Of a stretch of 64,000 bases of DNA, positions 60,162 to 64,000 are shown piece by piece. The notes beneath the pieces are model-generated. The model did no database searches. It had not been told where the DNA came from and was given only the letters and a program-made list of their open reading frames with translations. Location of the stretch: NCBI GenBank assembly GCA_023374025.1, contig SIJG01000011.1:2424071-2488070 (forward strand). Reading direction: 5' to 3'. How positions within the stretch are numbered: the stretch's first letter is position 1; the number at the start of each line of letters is the position of its first letter. Origin of the DNA: Heterodera schachtii. Its lineage: Eukaryota; Nematoda; Chromadorea; Rhabditida; Heteroderidae. Both the position numbers and the translations under genes were made by a program.

Positions 60162-60973
60162 GGCTACTCTACCCGACTTTTGGGGATTTGCAACTTGGGG
60201 ACCCGAAATTTGGGGAACTCGACATTTGGGGAACTCGACATTTGGGGACCCGACATTTAGAGATTTTATTAAAACAAAAAAAAATATTTAAAAATTTTTC
60301 CAAATTAGACAAATTTACGACTGCTTTAGCCAGAGTTAATTCCATTGCAAGAAAAAATAATAATATTTTCTAAATAACTCTGTTTCCGGACTCACCGTGA
60401 GGAGATAGCAGAATTTGAGTTCATACTAACAACAACACAATAGACAAACCACGAGACATTTTTTAAGTACAGTACACCTCTTTACAATTTTTATTTAAAA
60501 TGCCCTTCCCAAGGGCCAATGGGAACACAAATTCGTTAAGGGCATTCAAAAAGTTCCAGACGGCTTTTCTGTCTATTGCGTACAGAAAAAAATGCCGTCT
60601 TTTCTATTTCTTATCTTTCGAGTGACTTTGTGCGGTACTTTAAATTAATGTTTAACAAATTAATTTTTTTATGACTTACTTGCAAAGCAAATTTCAGTCC
60701 GGAAACTTAAAAAATATTATTTGGTTTTTTCTTGCAATGGAATTAACTCTGGCTAAAGCAGACGTAATTTGTCGAATTTGGATAAATTTTTAAATTTTTT
60801 TTTGTTTTAATAAAATCCCCAAATGTCGAGTTCCCCAAATGTCGTATCTTCAAAAGACGTTCGATCCTCAAATGTCGGGTCCCCAAAAGTCGGGTCCCCA
60901 AAAGTCGGGTCCCCAAAAGTCGGGTCCCCAAATGTCGGGTCCCCAAGTTGCAAATCCCCAAAGTCGCACCACG
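60162..60973. mobile_element. Foldback-like element with long word-built inverted arms (complete)
   Basis: Left arm 60162-60393 and the reverse complement of right arm 60696-60973 agree in detail. First comes a zone of ~15-bp words of the type ACCCGACTTTTGGGG (about six on the left, ten on the right). Then both arms share 'attttattaaaacaaaaaaa', 'gctttagccagagttaattc', 'cattgcaagaaaaaa' and 'tttccggact'. A 9-bp duplication, 'ggtctggag', flanks the element (60153-60161 and 60974-60982). Long inverted arms of tandem words with 9-bp duplications are known for Foldback elements, and 9-bp duplications also for Mutator-like ones. The ~300-bp middle has small inverted repeats ('gacggctttt'/'aatgccgtc') but no gene. 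All open frames here ('LGTRHLGTR' or 'GPQKSGPQK' text) translate the words. Confidence 0.9.
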
Positions 60974-60982
60974 GGTCTGGAG

Positions 60983-63900
60983 TATGTTTTTGCTATTTTC
61001 TTTTCAGTAATAATTAATTTATTTGATTATATTTATTTTTCGTTTTTCTCCATTCATTTTTATAATTATTATTTATTAAAAATTTATTTATGTATTTTTG
61101 ATTTTAAGTTTTATATTTTGCATTATAAAATATATTTTATAACAATTTTGAACATTCTCTGTATTGTTATTGTGGGTTTTTCATCATTATATTTGATAGT
61201 ACTAAATAAATTAATAATCATTTATCTATTTAATTTAATTTATTTTCTTCATTGGAATAATTTTTTAAATGCTGCTTTTTTGTTTACCAAATGCTCATTT
61301 TGAAAAATATAAGTTAGCCGAAAAACCAAAAAAATTCTTTTAGTCTTATGTTGCTAAATGTTTTTAAAAAGTTCATATTTATTTAGTTTTTATTTAAAAA
61401 TTTTAGCCTTCGTTAATGAGAAACCGAATTTTTACCTTTTGCAATATCAAAAGATTTACGCATTTTTTTTGTTATAAATGTTTATCATTTTAACATATTA
61501 TCCATTTGTTTTATTGCATTTTCTCAATTAATAAAAATTTTACATAAAATAATAATAAAATTGTTGTATATTTGCATTATTTGTAAAAGGGTCAAACAAA
61601 TAAAAAGAAAGCCAAAATTGTGGTTAAATTGAAATTATGGGCAAAAAAATGTATGATATAAAATAAATTTTATTTATTTAAAATTTAGAAAACATTTTTT
61701 ATCGGTAAAATAATGAAGATTAATCATTTTCTCTCTCAGTTAAAATACAATAATTTTAAATTATTATTTTCGTATGTTTTGTTTAATACAATATTTTTAT
61801 TTTCATACAAAATATATTTAATTTCCTATTAAAAAATTGATTTCAAAAAACATGAGCACCTTTCTCAGTCATATATAAAGTTTTGATAAGCAAAATTTAC
61901 TCAACTCTTACAATTTAAAGAATTACAATTTATAATCGATCATAAAATATTCATTTTTTTTCTTTAATTTTTATTTTTTAATTTTTAATTTCATGTTTTT
62001 AGGGTTTCGTTTATTATTTATAATATTTATTTTTTTTATTTACATGTTTAAATAAGTTTAAGGTTCATTTTCATTCTTCAGTTTTAATTTTAAAATCATT
62101 TTTATTAAAAACCCGCGGTCTTTTGTTTTTTAATTGGAATTATTTTGCATTATTTTCTGTCAAAATTCATTAATATTAGTAAAACAAAAACTGCTTTAAT
62201 TATAAGTGAAACAAAATATTAAAGGCATCATAAGTAATTAAATAAAATTTTAAATATTTAATAAATTAAAACTTTAAAGCACATTCAAATGATTCGATGT
62301 TATGCTATTTCTGTTTAGAAAAACAAAACTTTTAAGCAGATTAAAAAAATGTTGACTGAATTTATTAATGCCTTTAGAATAAACATGCGAATATTTGAAA
62401 AAGCAACTCATAAAATAATCGACTTTCCATAAAAATAATTAATTCCGATTCCTAATAAATATAAATTCTGATCAGTATTTTTTTAGTAAAAACAATTATT
62501 ATAAAAAGCCAAAAATTTTACAGAAATCAGATTAAGGAAGATCAAATTTGCACTTTTGTTTTCTTCCATATTCATTTTTAAACTTTCAAATAATAAAAAT
62601 AAAAAACGAATAAAATTTATATAAAAAAGAATAAATTATTAATAATTAAATAAAAACTAAAAATTACTATATTAAATGTAAATTGACATTGGGAAAATAA
62701 AGCAAATTTAACACAATGAAACTAAATTATTAATACGAGTAAAAATTATTCATCTTGTAAATAAAACGACAACTTAAATTTCACATATGACTCATAATTT
62801 TTCACCCTAATGCTCATGAGATATTACCAAAAGAAATATAAAAGATAATCAATCACTAAACATATTTTACAAAATGCAAAAAATATTTAATATTACAATT
62901 AATTGTATGCAATAAAATGCTGATTTTTTAATATTCTTATCAAAAAACTGTATTAAGCAATTGGTAAATTCATTCTTGCTTTCTGTCTTTTTTGTATTTT
63001 GATTAAAATAAATTTTTATTCTTTTTATAATTCATTCCTTAATTTCATATTGGAATAATAAATTAAGTATATATTTTTTATGAAATATTATTTTGTTTTT
63101 TGCTGAATATTTTAACAATTTTTCCAGAATTAATATATGCTTATTAAAATATTAAATAAAATACATATTATTGAAACTTTTTATTTTATATTTTATCCAG
63201 TTAATTATTTTAATAAATTTCTACTATCGAAGTTTCTCAAAAAATTAAAATATTCATTTACAAAATAAAATTCAAAGGAGATTAATTTATTTTTTAAATT
63301 TTTTAAATTAATTTAGGCGAAAAATTATTTGAGTTTGTAAAAAAATAATTTAAATTTATTTTTGTTATAAAATATTCTACGAATGAGGGCTAATTAAAAT
63401 TAAATTTTATATTGTCAAAATGTATTATTGAATTTATTGGATTAAAATTTTTATAAAATTTAATTTTTTACATATTTTATTATATTTTGAATATTATCTA
63501 TCATATTCATATTACTAAAAAATTGGAGTCCTTTTTGTAAATTATTTTATTTTAGCTTAAAAATTAATTTGTTTTATTAATTTAATTTTCGTTTAATTCT
63601 TTATGCATTGGTTAAAATTTTTAATTTATTAAATTTTTTTCGCCAAATGGACGTAAAAAAATATCTTCAGTGAGTTCTTCTTATAACATTCAGTATTTTA
63701 AACTATTTAATGATGACATATTAAAAAGAAAATAATATTAATTTTGTGCGAGTAATTCGAATATTTTTTTGTTTAACAAGATTTAACAGAATTTCTTTTA
63801 TTTTCAATATTTATATTACATTTTATTTTGAGACAAATTTTATAAATAAATTTTTCTTTAGGTTTTTCAATTATGAAAATAATCCAATATTGATTAATTT

Positions 63901-64000
63901 ATTCAAAACTAATTAATAAAATTAATGGTGATTATTTAAAATTAAAAAAAAACAATAATCAATTTTTATGTTCTTTTTAATATTGTGATAAATTATTTTA
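60983..64000. other. AT-rich non-coding DNA, nothing recognised
   Basis: About 3 kb to the window end. It becomes more A-rich on the plus strand around 61.5-62.9 kb. The long frame that enters from the element (60839-61303) turns into I/Y/F/L-rich chance text. No repeat partner, RNA or gene was recognised. Confidence 0.55.

Noticed and set aside
60743..61303. Frames with LGTRHLGTR or GPQKSGPQK repeats
   Set aside because: Both strands simply translate the tandem words of the Foldback-like right arm.

Overview
WHAT IT IS. This is a very AT-rich stretch of nuclear DNA from a eukaryote, most likely an invertebrate animal. Both strands are full of stops. There is no operon layout, no ribosome-binding-site spacing and no recognisable bacterial, viral or organellar gene. 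The few GC-rich patches are almost all parts of repeats. The exact species cannot be read from the window. The AT content, the density of small hAT-like elements and the style of the repeats would fit a monogonont rotifer such as Brachionus, but that is an impression, not evidence. I find no protein-coding gene, tRNA or rRNA that I can defend. Open frames of 60-154 codons exist, but every one examined is a by-product of simple sequence, lies inside a repeat, or is low-complexity F/I/K/N/L/Y text expected by chance at this composition. The window reads as intergenic or intronic DNA colonised by non-autonomous DNA transposons.

LAYOUT. 1-7.4 kb: A-rich on the plus strand, with parts of four dispersed repeats and one solitary hAT-like terminus (3397). 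7.4-13.2 kb: mostly featureless, with copies of dispersed repeats (8226, 8730, 10526) and an old decayed element body (9704-10090). 13.2-14 kb: long polypyrimidine tract followed by a C-rich patch. 14.8-15.9 kb: a foldback element (14801-15272) and the second copy of the 8.2-kb repeat. 19.5-21.2 kb: a hAT-like element with two GC-rich hairpins, then a foldback element with 165-bp inverted arms (20469-21164). 22.98-23.60 kb: a clean hAT-type MITE with a perfect 8-bp target duplication. 25-30.5 kb: remains of further hAT-like elements, GC-hairpin duplications, and a polypurine tract. 30.5-42 kb: mostly empty, with one inverted hAT-like copy (38020-38276) and second copies of dispersed repeats. 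42.12-42.76 kb: a second hAT MITE with a perfect 8-bp target duplication, carrying a 53% GC insert that looks like captured gene sequence. 48.05 kb: a 129-bp hAT MITE, again with a perfect 8-bp duplication. 49.8-52.3 kb: a 1-kb repeat present twice, separated by an array of GC hairpins and a 22-bp VNTR. 52.3-53.64 kb: GC-richer repeat text and two more hAT-like remnants. 56.5-57.4 kb: a partly duplicated hairpin-bearing repeat. 60.16-60.97 kb: a large Foldback-like element with a 9-bp target duplication. 61-64 kb: nothing recognisable.

WHAT TIES IT TOGETHER. Several hAT-like families share one design: a short terminus (CAGGG/TAGGG type), then a family-specific short word repeated through the element. 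The word is already present in the terminus, and it differs from family to family (ATATGCA, ATATGTA, ATATGGA, TTTGGAC, CGTTTTCGT, CGAGACT, CGAAGGC, CCGATTACG). Families with different words still share body modules: a 'TTCTTAGGGGTGTA' box and a GC-rich hairpin whose changes keep pairing by wobble. Terminus and word therefore appear to change together while the body is inherited. This is the most interesting pattern in the window. No transposase is present, so all elements here would depend on a protein encoded elsewhere.
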